Assembly (NCBI GenBank): GCA_013330315.1
Contig: DUIO01000300.1
Location: 1,816-7,207, forward strand
Direction: 5' to 3'
From: Methanosarcina sp.
GTDB taxonomy: Archaea > Halobacteriota > Methanosarcinia > Methanosarcinales > Methanosarcinaceae
DNA length: 5,392 nt
The position numbers and the translations under genes are program-made. The number at the start of each line of letters is the position of its first letter. Within the stretch, counting starts at the first letter, position 1. This document shows, in pieces, positions 1-5,337 of this stretch. The notes beneath the pieces were generated by a model that worked only from the letters and a program-made list of their open reading frames with translations, had not been told where the DNA came from and ran no database searches.

Positions 1-630
1 CACTTCATTTGTTAAATGGTAAATTCCGGGATCAAATTCAATAATATTCATAACCCTGTTTGCCAGATCTACCGTGTAGGTGGGCTTCCCGAACTGGTCG
101 TTTACTACCTTAACTTTATCCATTTGAGAAGATAGTTTGAGCATTGTCTCTACAAAATTTCGCCCATGGATGCCAAAAAGCCAGGAAATTCTGATTATCC
201 TGTAATTATCCATGTTTTCTACTACTTTCTGTTCTCCAAGAAGCTTTGACTGACCGTATGCGTTAAGAGGGTTCGGAATGTCAGTTTCGACATATTCTTT
301 TTTACAGCCATCAAATACATAATCGGTACTGAAATGTACGAGTACTGCCCCTATCTTATTGCATGCTTCGGCAATATTCCCGGGTCCGTGTCCGTTAACC
401 TGAAATGCAAGTTCCCTGTTATCCTCACAACCGTCGACATCGGTATAAGCAGCCGCATTTATTACGATACCAGGTTTTATTTCATGAATAGATTCCAGGA
501 CCTGTTTTTGATCTGTGATATCAATTTCTCTGTGGGTTAGTTTGACAGCATCGGGAAAAGCTTTGCATAGATCAGACCCGAGCATTCCGTTAGAACCTAT
601 AATCAGTGTTTTAATGGTTCCCACCACCAT
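1..630 (-). CDS. rfbD: dTDP-4-dehydrorhamnose reductase, 3' end beyond the window
   Basis: Last step of dTDP-L-rhamnose synthesis: NAD(P)H-dependent reduction of dTDP-4-dehydro-L-rhamnose, in the cytoplasm. My translation of the minus strand is open from 630 to base 1. Numbered from the ATT at 615, it shows the Rossmann motif GSNGMLG (7-13), INAAAYTDVDGCE (52-64), FSTDYVFDG (95-103), the catalytic Y120-x3-K124 pair in YGQSKLLGE, SWLFG (144-148) and DQFGKPTYTVDLA (173-185). These are hallmarks of the RmlD extended-SDR family. About 205-210 residues are visible; the family usually has about 280-300, so roughly 80 are missing. The start is uncertain. ATG at 630 (used here), GTG at 627 and GTG at 624 are in frame, but homology places the initiator Met at ATT 615-613, just after GGTGGGA. 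The gene overlaps the rfbB end (603) by 13 to 28 bases, so the two are co-transcribed and probably translationally coupled. Family assignment is secure; the start is not. Confidence 0.93.
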   Translation of the reverse strand, partial: MVVGTIKTLIIGSNGMLGSDLCKAFPDAVKLTHREIDITDQKQVLESIHEIKPGIVINAAAYTDVDGCEDNRELAFQVNGHGPGNIAEACNKIGAVLVHFSTDYVFDGCKKEYVETDIPNPLNAYGQSKLLGEQKVVENMDNYRIIRISWLFGIHGRNFVETMLKLSSQMDKVKVVNDQFGKPTYTVDLANRVMNIIEFDPGIYHLTNEV

Positions 631-1559
631 CGATTTTCAACATACCATCTGACTGTCTGCTCAAGGGCAGTATCAAAATTATATTGGGGTTTCCAGCCCA
701 TTTTCTCCAGCTTACTGCCGTCAAGTGAGTAACGAAAATCGTGACCTTTTCGATCCTCAACGTACTCGATTGAAGATTCGTCTTTACCAAGCATTTTCAG
801 GAGCCGATGAGTAATATCCAGATTTGTAAGTTCATTTCCACCATCGATATTATAGATTTCTCCGCTCCTTCCATTGTGAAGGACAAAATCTACTGCAGAA
901 CAGTGGTCTTCAACGTAGATCCAGTCCCGGATGTTCAGGCCTGTACCGTACACTGGAACTTTCTTTCCGTCCATTAACCTGCTGATGAAAAAAGGAATCA
1001 GTTTTTCAGGATACTGGTAAGGACCAAAGTTGTTTGTACATCTCGTAATGCATACAGGCAGTCCGTAGGTCGTATGGTAGGACATTGCAAGGAGATCCGA
1101 ACCTGCTTTGCTTGAGGAATAAGGGCTTGAAGGATTAAGATTATCTTTTTCAGTAAAAGATCCTTCTTTTATACTGCCGTATACCTCATCAGTTGAAACG
1201 TGGATAAATTTTTTGATATCGCTTGCAAGCGCACTCTGGAGAAGAGTGTTTGTACCAAGTAAGTTTGTCCTCACAAAAACCGATCCATCTTCAATTGAAC
1301 GGTCAACATGGCTTTCGGCTGCAAAATGAACCACTTGGTCCACTTTTTTCATTACTTCATTTACAATGACAGGATCACAGATATCTCCTTTAACAAAAGA
1401 ATAATTCGAATTATTCTCAATATCTCTGAGGCTAGCTGGATTCCCGGCATATGTCAGTTTGTCAAGATTTATAATCCGATAATGCGGATATTTTTTCAGC
1501 ATATAACGGATGAAATTGCTGCCTATAAACCCGCAGCCCCCTGTTACCAGCAGTTTCGT
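603..1559 (-). CDS. rfbB: dTDP-glucose 4,6-dehydratase, apparent ACG start
   Basis: Converts dTDP-glucose to dTDP-4-dehydro-6-deoxyglucose using bound NAD+; second step of the dTDP-rhamnose route. Counted from ACG 1559-1557 it has 318 residues, within the short end of the family range. Visible motifs are the NAD-binding TGGCGFIG (6-13), FAAESHVDRS, the active-site STDEVYG with T123-D124-E125, Y147-x3-K151 in YSSSKAG, RCTNNFGPYQYPEKLIP, and RDWIYVEDH. The first ATG is at 1502, but starting there removes 19 residues including the whole glycine motif, which would make a non-functional enzyme. TGA sits at 1562-1560, directly before the ACG, so no canonical start lies upstream. AGAGGTGA at 1572-1565 is spaced 5 bases from the ACG, an ideal Shine-Dalgarno position. 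CTG at 1553 or 1550 is another possible start, with poorer spacing. The gene ends in a WWW-rich tail that overlaps the rfbD start. Function is near certain; the start is inferred. Confidence 0.93.
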   Translation of the reverse strand, partial: TKLLVTGGCGFIGSNFIRYMLKKYPHYRIINLDKLTYAGNPASLRDIENNSNYSFVKGDICDPVIVNEVMKKVDQVVHFAAESHVDRSIEDGSVFVRTNLLGTNTLLQSALASDIKKFIHVSTDEVYGSIKEGSFTEKDNLNPSSPYSSSKAGSDLLAMSYHTTYGLPVCITRCTNNFGPYQYPEKLIPFFISRLMDGKKVPVYGTGLNIRDWIYVEDHCSAVDFVLHNGRSGEIYNIDGGNELTNLDITHRLLKMLGKDESSIEYVEDRKGHDFRYSLDGSKLEKMGWKPQYNFDTALEQTVRWYVENRWWWEPLKH

Positions 1560-1627
1560 TCAGGTCACCTCTGCAAATAATACATTACAATAATATACAG
1601 ACTGTTTTAAAACATAAAAATTGTGCA
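1560..1627 (-). other. rfbC-rfbB spacer with possible weak internal promoter
   Basis: This is the only real gap inside the sugar cluster, 68 bases and AT-rich. The minus strand carries GTATATTA at 1598-1591, a possible box A. A start about 25 bases downstream would fall next to the rfbB ribosome binding site, leaving a leader of only about 10 bases, so an internal promoter is weakly supported. A short palindrome, GTTTTAAAAC (1604-1613), and a U5 run after the rfbC stop could cause partial termination. Readthrough from rfbC remains the simplest reading. Confidence 0.25.
1565..1572 (-). promoter_or_regulatory. Shine-Dalgarno site of rfbB, spaced for an ACG start
   Basis: Minus-strand AGAGGTGA closely matches the complement of the archaeal 16S 3' end (AGGAGGTGA). 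It is followed by CCTGA and then ACG at 1559-1557. The 5-base spacing fits ACG and not the first ATG, which lies 62 bases further on at 1502. This site is the main evidence that translation begins at the ACG, or at a start codon since mutated or misread as ACG. Confidence 0.7.
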
Positions 1628-2179
1628 TTAAAAGTTCATCTTGGCTTCTTCAAATTTGGGAAGCAGTCCGTCTTTAGGAGAGACTTTTATATATTCATCC
1701 ATTATTTTCCAGTCGATATTTAACAAAGGGTCGTTATAAACGATTCCTGCTTCGGCTTCAGGATGATAATATTCATCACATTTATATGCAAAGACTGCGG
1801 TCTCGCTCAGTACGGAAAAACCGTGGGCAAAACCTTTTGGAATAAGAAACTGTCTCCTATTCTCACCTGATAATTCAACTCCAACCCAGTTCCCGAAAGT
1901 GGAAGAGTTCTTCCTGAGATCTACAGCAACATCATACACTTTCCCCTGTAAAACCCTTACGAGTTTTGCCTGACTGAAAGGTGCAAGCTGATAATGCAGC
2001 CCGCGAATCACTCCATAGGAGGAACTGGACTCATTATCCTGAACAAAAGTATATGCACTTCCAGTAAGAGAGTCCAGCTTCATTTTATTGTAACTCTCAA
2101 AGAAGTAACCCCTATCGTCCCCAAAAACATCTGGTTCGAGTATAAAGAGATCGTTTATCTCAGTATCTATCACCTTCAT
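1628..2179 (-). CDS. rfbC: dTDP-4-dehydrorhamnose 3,5-epimerase
   Basis: Epimerises C3 and C5 of dTDP-4-dehydro-6-deoxyglucose to give dTDP-4-dehydro-L-rhamnose; third step of the route, cytoplasmic, a cupin-fold homodimer in characterised relatives. The 183 residues match the usual 180-190. Visible are FGDDRGYFFESYN (19-31), QDNESSSSYGVIRGLHYQ (47-64) with the catalytic base H62, LVRVLQGKVYDVAVDLR (73-89), the cupin segment IPKGFAHGFSVLS (113-125), Y132 as the likely acid, EAEAGIVYNDP, and D170 in SPKDG as the expected partner of the histidine. It starts with ATG, nine bases after the manC stop, so it shares the manC transcript. GGGAGGAG at 2200-2193, inside the manC end, is the only clear Shine-Dalgarno candidate, and its 13-base spacing is long. 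This is the only gene in the window with an ordinary ATG at the family-typical position. Confidence 0.96.
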   Translation of the reverse strand: MKVIDTEINDLFILEPDVFGDDRGYFFESYNKMKLDSLTGSAYTFVQDNESSSSYGVIRGLHYQLAPFSQAKLVRVLQGKVYDVAVDLRKNSSTFGNWVGVELSGENRRQFLIPKGFAHGFSVLSETAVFAYKCDEYYHPEAEAGIVYNDPLLNIDWKIMDEYIKVSPKDGLLPKFEEAKMNF

Positions 2180-2188
2180 GCCTTTTTC

Positions 2189-3592
2189 TCAACTCCTCCC
2201 GTACACGTCATCAAACCTGACAATATCGCCTTCATCCACGAGCTCCCCTAACTGTACCTCAATAATCTCAAGAGGGACTTTTCCGGGATTAGATAGCCTG
2301 TGCTTTTGTCCGGCTCTGATAAATGTGCTTTCCCCAGGTCTCAGGAAGAACTGCTTCCCATCTACCTCCACACACGCCATGCCCTTCACAACAACCCAGT
2401 GTTCGCTCCTGTGATAATGCAACTGAAGGCTCAATTTGTGATCCGAAAGTACGGTAATATTTTTTATTTTATGTCCAGGAGATGCATCAAGCAACGTATA
2501 TGAGCCCCAGGGTCTGTAGACAGTTTGCCCGACAAATGCCCTTTCGTCTTTCCTGACCTTAAGATCCGAGACTATATCCTTTACTTTCTGACTGCTGGAC
2601 TTGGGGCATATCAACAGGGCGTCGCTCGTATCAACAATTACCATGTCCTTAACATCAATAAGAGAAACGATTTTGCCGCACTTCGAATATACAAGGTTTC
2701 CATCGGAGTTAAGCAGCATAGGATCGCATTCATGAATCACGTTTCCTACAGAATCTTTTTCGAGCTCATCATAAATTGCGGCAAAATTCCCAAGGTCACT
2801 CCATTTCTGGTTCAGCTTTACAACCGCAACTTTGTCTGATTTCTCCATTATGCCATAGTCAATGGAGATTTTATCCACACAGGCATAAATCTCATCAATG
2901 CTTCCTCCTTTTTCAAAACAGGCAGATATAGAAGGCACATATTTTTTGACTTCTTCAAAAAAAAGACGCGTCTCAAAAAGGAATATTCCGCTGTTCCAGA
3001 GGCAACCTTCTTCGATATATTTTTGTGCTGTTTCAAAATCTGGTTTTTCTCTGAATTCCGAAACCCTATAGCCGGGCTCACAGGCTTCTGCGGCTTTAAT
3101 ATAACCGTATCCCGTATGCGGGAATGTAGGGACAACCCCAAAAGTAACCAGATAATCCGAAGCCAGTTTTTCAGCTGAAGAAATAGTTGCCATTGCAGCC
3201 CTGTCAAGTACATGATCAGAAGAAAATATCCCTACAACTGAATTCCCGAATTTCTTTTCAATTTCTTTCATTCCAAAGAAAATCGCAGGAAGTGTGTTCT
3301 TGCCTTCAGGCTCGATCAGAACATTTTCAGGAGGAATTGAGGATCCCAACTCTTTGATCTGTCCAATCACGAAAAATTTCTGGGCTTCATTAGTTACGAC
3401 AAAAATCTCAGAAATATCCGAAACCTCAAGACATCGGAGAATAGTCTCCTGAAAAAGTGATGTCTCCCCAAATTTTAAAAACTGTTTGGGATACATTTCC
3501 CGGCTAAGAGGCCAGAGTCTAGTCCCTGAGCCACCTGCAAGAATTATCGACTTAATCCTGTCATCTCCTTTAGGTGTTGTAAAATAATTCAA
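2189..3592 (-). CDS. manC: Mannose-1-phosphate guanylyltransferase / mannose-6-phosphate isomerase (bifunctional)
   Basis: Makes GDP-mannose from mannose-1-phosphate and GTP; the C-terminal cupin domain isomerises fructose-6-phosphate and mannose-6-phosphate. Numbered from TTG 3592 (467 residues), the nucleotidyltransferase domain shows LAGGSGTRLWPLSR (18-31), the PKQF signature (35-38), FSSDH (123-127) in place of the usual P(A/S)DH, FREKPD (180-185), WNSGIFLF (199-206), SIDYGIME (243-250) and WSDLGN (264-269). The cupin domain shows RPWGSY (360-365), HYHRSEHW with metal-type ligands H392, H394 and E398, H431 in AGQKHRLSNP, and EVQLGE. Both domains look complete. The likely true start is ATT at 3556 (455 residues, beginning (M)KSIILAGGSG as relatives do), with AAGGAGATGA at 3570-3561 just upstream. 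TTG 3592 would lie almost at the predicted transcript start and lacks a ribosome binding site. First gene of the cluster. It could act in GDP-mannose supply for fucose, rhamnose or mannose glycans. Confidence 0.93.
   Translation of the reverse strand: MNYFTTPKGDDRIKSIILAGGSGTRLWPLSREMYPKQFLKFGETSLFQETILRCLEVSDISEIFVVTNEAQKFFVIGQIKELGSSIPPENVLIEPEGKNTLPAIFFGMKEIEKKFGNSVVGIFSSDHVLDRAAMATISSAEKLASDYLVTFGVVPTFPHTGYGYIKAAEACEPGYRVSEFREKPDFETAQKYIEEGCLWNSGIFLFETRLFFEEVKKYVPSISACFEKGGSIDEIYACVDKISIDYGIMEKSDKVAVVKLNQKWSDLGNFAAIYDELEKDSVGNVIHECDPMLLNSDGNLVYSKCGKIVSLIDVKDMVIVDTSDALLICPKSSSQKVKDIVSDLKVRKDERAFVGQTVYRPWGSYTLLDASPGHKIKNITVLSDHKLSLQLHYHRSEHWVVVKGMACVEVDGKQFFLRPGESTFIRAGQKHRLSNPGKVPLEIIEVQLGELVDEGDIVRFDDVYGRS
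3561..3570 (-). promoter_or_regulatory. Shine-Dalgarno site of manC, pointing to an ATT start
   Basis: Minus-strand AAGGAGATGA is followed by CAGG and then ATT at 3556-3554, where related proteins have Met before KSIILAGG. The TTG at 3592 lies upstream of this motif and cannot use it. An ATG inside the motif (3564-3562) is in another frame and reaches TAA after six codons. Confidence 0.65.
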
Positions 3593-3616
3593 TGTAAGTA
3601 TAACCCACTCTACATT

Positions 3617-3625
3617 AATATATAG
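3617..3625 (-). promoter_or_regulatory. Box A (TATA) promoter of the manC-rfbCBD cluster
   Basis: Minus-strand CTATATATT, preceded by AACAAT, looks like an archaeal TATA box with a modest BRE. A start about 25 bases downstream would be near 3596. That gives a leader of about 40 bases with the Shine-Dalgarno motif at its end if translation starts at ATT 3556. Position is inferred from spacing only. Confidence 0.6.
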
Positions 3626-3687
3626 ATTGTTTTGAAGTAACGAAATTTTTGAAAATAACTACCCGGAATAAACGAATTAACAGATGC

Positions 3688-3718
3688 ATACCCCAATCAG
3701 ACGCAAATACCCCGATCA
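3688..3718. repeat. Short direct repeat ATACCCC(A/G)ATCA, two copies
   Basis: ATACCCCAATCA (3688-3699) and ATACCCCGATCA (3707-3718) differ at one base and start 19 bases apart, close to two helical turns. They lie about 65-100 bases upstream of the manC box A. This is a plausible binding site for a regulator of the sugar cluster, but chance is not excluded. Confidence 0.35.
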
Positions 3719-3748
3719 ATAAGTGTATTTGAAAACTGACTTTCCAAG

Positions 3749-3758
3749 CAATATATAA
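3749..3758 (+). promoter_or_regulatory. Second TATA-like element in the intergenic region
   Basis: GCAATATATAAAA around 3749-3760 resembles box A on the plus strand, and its near-palindromic core (TTTTTATATATTGC) could also read on the minus strand. On plus it would start a transcript near 3780 that crosses both tandem repeats and meets the T-rich tract at 4096-4127. On minus it would give manC a long leader of about 170 bases. In AT-rich DNA such a match may be accidental. Confidence 0.3.
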
Positions 3759-3853
3759 AAAAGCTTTTAAATAAACTTTTCCCGGGGGCTGTTCAAATAG
3801 AATAATATGAATTTTAAAAATTATGAATTAAAAAATATGAAATAAAGTAGTAT

Positions 3854-3928
3854 CAATTAAAAAAGTAATTAAAAAAGAAATTAAAAAAAGAAATTAAAAA
3901 AAGAAATTAAAAAAAGTAATTAAAAAAG
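3854..3928. repeat. A-rich 12-13-bp tandem repeat, six units (U-rich on minus strand)
   Basis: Six head-to-tail units of (N)AATTAAAAAA(A)G: 3854-3865, 3866-3877, 3878-3890, 3891-3903, 3904-3916 and 3917-3928. Lengths are 12, 12, 13, 13, 13 and 12; the three middle units are identical AAATTAAAAAAAG and units 2 and 6 are identical. Looser relatives continue to the left (3810-3845). The minus-strand transcript of the upstream nosD-like gene would read repeated U6-U7 tracts here. Archaeal RNA polymerase terminates at oligo-U tracts without needing a hairpin, so the array is a likely terminator for that gene. Slippage at A-runs probably made it. Confidence 0.85.
3855..3928 (-). terminator. Probable U-tract terminator array of the nosD-like gene
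   Basis: Read on the minus strand, six successive CTTTTTT(T)AATT tracts follow the nosD-like stop by about 230 bases and precede the manC promoter. Clustered U-tracts are the known archaeal intrinsic termination signal. The distance from the stop implies a long 3' untranslated region containing the 10-bp repeat. Function is inferred. Confidence 0.45.
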
Positions 3929-3954
3929 TTGAATTTAAAAACTTTCTGAACTTA

Positions 3955-4060
3955 TTGAGTCTTACTGGATATTATTGAACCTGGATATTATTGAATCTTG
4001 TTGAGTCTTATCGGATATTATTGAATCTTATCGAGTCTTACTGGACCTCATTGAATATAT
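3955..4060. repeat. 10-bp tandem repeat, ten full copies plus one 6-bp partial
   Basis: In strict 10-base register the units are TTGAGTCTTA (3955), CTGGATATTA (3965), partial TTGAAC (3975-3980), CTGGATATTA (3981), TTGAATCTTG (3991), TTGAGTCTTA (4001), TCGGATATTA (4011), TTGAATCTTA (4021), TCGAGTCTTA (4031), CTGGACCTCA (4041) and TTGAATATAT (4051). The consensus is about YYGRRTMTTA. Two subtypes, one near TTGARTCTTA and one near YTGGATATTA, alternate in part, suggesting growth by 20-bp duplication. The period equals about one helical turn, so each unit presents the same DNA face. It is not codon-periodic and no ORF covers it. Confidence 0.85.
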
Positions 4061-4095
4061 TTGCAATTTTGAAGTGAACCGTTTTATACTCATGC

Positions 4096-4127
4096 TTTTA
4101 CTTTTTATTTAATTTATTTTTCTTTCT
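4096..4127 (+). terminator. T-rich tract, possible plus-strand terminator
   Basis: A 32-base stretch is almost all T and A with T-runs of 4-5 on the plus strand. It would be a U-rich terminator for any plus-strand transcript from the gap. No plus-strand gene is visible to need it, so it may just be AT-rich spacer after the nosD-like gene. Confidence 0.25.
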
Positions 4128-4156
4128 GGTTAACATATGTCGTATCATTTGCAGAT

Positions 4157-5254
4157 TTACCTTTCATTTTTTCCAGAATCATCCTTTCCCCATCCTATTA
4201 CTCTTTTTACAATAAATACCGCAAGAAGAATTACAAATAAACCAAAACCAAAAAGAGTGACAGTAATAGGGTTCTCCCTGCCCTGAAAAACCTGAGGGCG
4301 CCGAATAAGAGGCATATAATCAATGTTGCCTTCTCCCAGATCATATGATGTGTCGCAGAGACCATTGTCGTCCAGATCTTCAATAATACACAGGGCAGTA
4401 CTTTCAGGGCCTGTCCAGTAGTTTCCGCCGATGTACGGCCCCCCTACAATATTTATTCCCCTTTTCATAGTCATATTCCATGAATTTTCCAGGTTGGTTC
4501 CTTCATAACCAACATTTTCAGAGTTCTGGAAATAGTTATCATAAATGAGGTTTTTACTGCTGTTTGAAAGCATAAGGCCATACTCGGTATTGAAATGCAA
4601 AATATTTCCTTTTAACTGGTTCCGGTCAGAAGCTTCGAGAAGAATTCCTCTTCAGCTATTCATTTCCACCCTATTGTTGATAATCCAGTTATCCTCCGAA
4701 GCGTTAAGGAAAATCCCCACTTCATTCTCGTATACATTATTAAGATTCAACATATTGGTAGTAGAGGAGTCAAGATAAATGCCCATACGATTACTGGAAA
4801 GCCTGTTATTGCTTATCATAATCCCCTGAGCATTCTCCAGATAAATCCCGGCCTTCAGGGGCTCGTTAGCCCCGTTTATAGAAAAACCGCTTATAGTTAC
4901 ATTATTTGCCATCACATGAAATACATGGTCCCCCGGGTTTTTTGCGGTCACAACGTTTCTTTCAGGATCCCCGGAGATTGATCGGACAGAGATTTCTTTA
5001 TCAAGATATACATTCTCCAGATAAAGACCATTATACACATAAACAGTATCTCCAGCCTTTGCTGAGTTGACAGCTTCCTGGATAGAAGAAAAGTCCTTAT
5101 TATCATCACTCCCCACAGTAATTCTTCTTGCAGCTGCAGACCCTGAGCTGAGCAGCAGAAGTACAAAACCTATTACAAAACAGATTTTCACGGTTCTTAT
5201 GATTTTCAGTAATATCACCCCAAAGAGACCGGCTCCTGCCACCCTGCACCCCAT
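4157..5254 (-). pseudogene. NosD-like beta-helix surface protein with C-terminal anchor, broken by in-frame TGA
   Basis: Frame runs from ATG 5254 to TAA 4157 (364 residues) with one TGA at 4654-4652 (codon 201); the frame resumes unchanged as RGILLEASDRNQLKGN. Order: signal peptide (hydrophobic core ICFVIGFVLLLL, 24-35, cleavage after about SGSAAA); IQEAVNSAKAGDTVYVYNG (58-76), typical of periplasmic copper-binding/NosD-type folds; parallel beta-helix coils with the pattern N-x(2-3)-GIxLxxS in GIYLEN, GIYLDSS, GIFLNAS, GILLEAS, GLMLSNS; GGNYW (276-280); a DxDxNGxxD calcium-type loop near 293-301; GNIDYMPL; a transmembrane helix at about 330-349, then KRVIGWGKDDSGKNER. It is probably secreted and anchored outside the cell; the ligand is unknown. 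Without readthrough only the first 200 residues form, lacking half the helix and the anchor. Alternative starts are GTG 5218 and CTG 5209, the latter 4 bases after GGGGTGAT. Sequencing error, recent nonsense mutation and readthrough cannot be separated here. Confidence 0.8.
5214..5221 (-). promoter_or_regulatory. Shine-Dalgarno-like GGGGTGAT before a CTG in the nosD-like gene
   Basis: Minus-strand GGGGTGAT is followed by ATTA and then CTG at 5209-5207. Starting at CTG gives a compact signal peptide, (M)KIIRTVK then ICFVIGFVLLLL. The ATG at 5254 has no comparable motif before it; its upstream bases read TCCTCC, the anti-Shine-Dalgarno sense. This suggests, without proving, that initiation occurs within 5218-5207. 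Confidence 0.4.
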
Positions 5255-5329
5255 ATTCAGGAGGACCCCTGCATTCAGAACATCAAACCTGGAGTATCCG
5301 GAGCATTAGAAAAATAATAATTGAATTGT

Positions 5330-5337
5330 AATATAAA
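5330..5337 (-). promoter_or_regulatory. Box A (TATA) promoter of the nosD-like gene
   Basis: Minus-strand TTTATATT in the context AATCTATTTATATTACAATT is a good archaeal TATA box in an otherwise gene-free stretch (5255-5392). Transcription would start near 5308, leaving a leader of about 55 bases to ATG 5254 or about 100 to CTG 5209. No other feature is seen between it and the right edge. Confidence 0.55.

Noticed and set aside
334..540. 68-codon plus-strand ORF
   Set aside because: Antisense to rfbD, whose frame is fully open with all family motifs.
1308..1580. 90-codon plus-strand ORF over the rfbB start
   Set aside because: Antisense shadow of rfbB codons; no family resemblance.
1994..2503. 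Three overlapping plus-strand ORFs (1994-2251, 2178-2414, 2300-2503)
   Set aside because: All lie antisense to the rfbC start and manC end, and have low-quality translations without domains or start signals.
2525..2839. 104-codon plus-strand ORF
   Set aside because: Antisense shadow of the manC C-terminal half, with no start signal or domain.
2848..3213. 121-codon minus-strand ORF
   Set aside because: It lies wholly inside manC in another frame and shows no recognisable domain; manC motifs run through this interval.
3807..3845. Plus-strand 12-codon ORF beginning MNFKNYELK
   Set aside because: It is very short, lacks a ribosome binding site and is made of the same AT-rich sequence as the nearby repeat.
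3854..4060. CRISPR array
   Set aside because: The repeats are 10 and 12-13 bases, directly adjacent with no unique spacers, and no cas genes are present.
4096..4127. Pairing of the A-rich nosD 3' UTR segment with the U-tract array into a long stem
   Set aside because: Complementarity is expected between any A-rich and U-rich low-complexity tracts; no specific register stands out.
4652..4654. Selenocysteine or pyrrolysine recoding in the nosD-like gene
   Set aside because: The codon is TGA, while pyrrolysine uses TAG. Selenocysteine is not known in Methanosarcina-type archaea, this family is not a selenoprotein family, and no SECIS-like element was recognised.
4545..5309. Plus-strand ORFs 4545-4778 and 5067-5309 and minus-strand ORF 4948-5166
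   Set aside because: Shadows of the nosD-like frame, which carries the signal peptide and beta-helix pattern.
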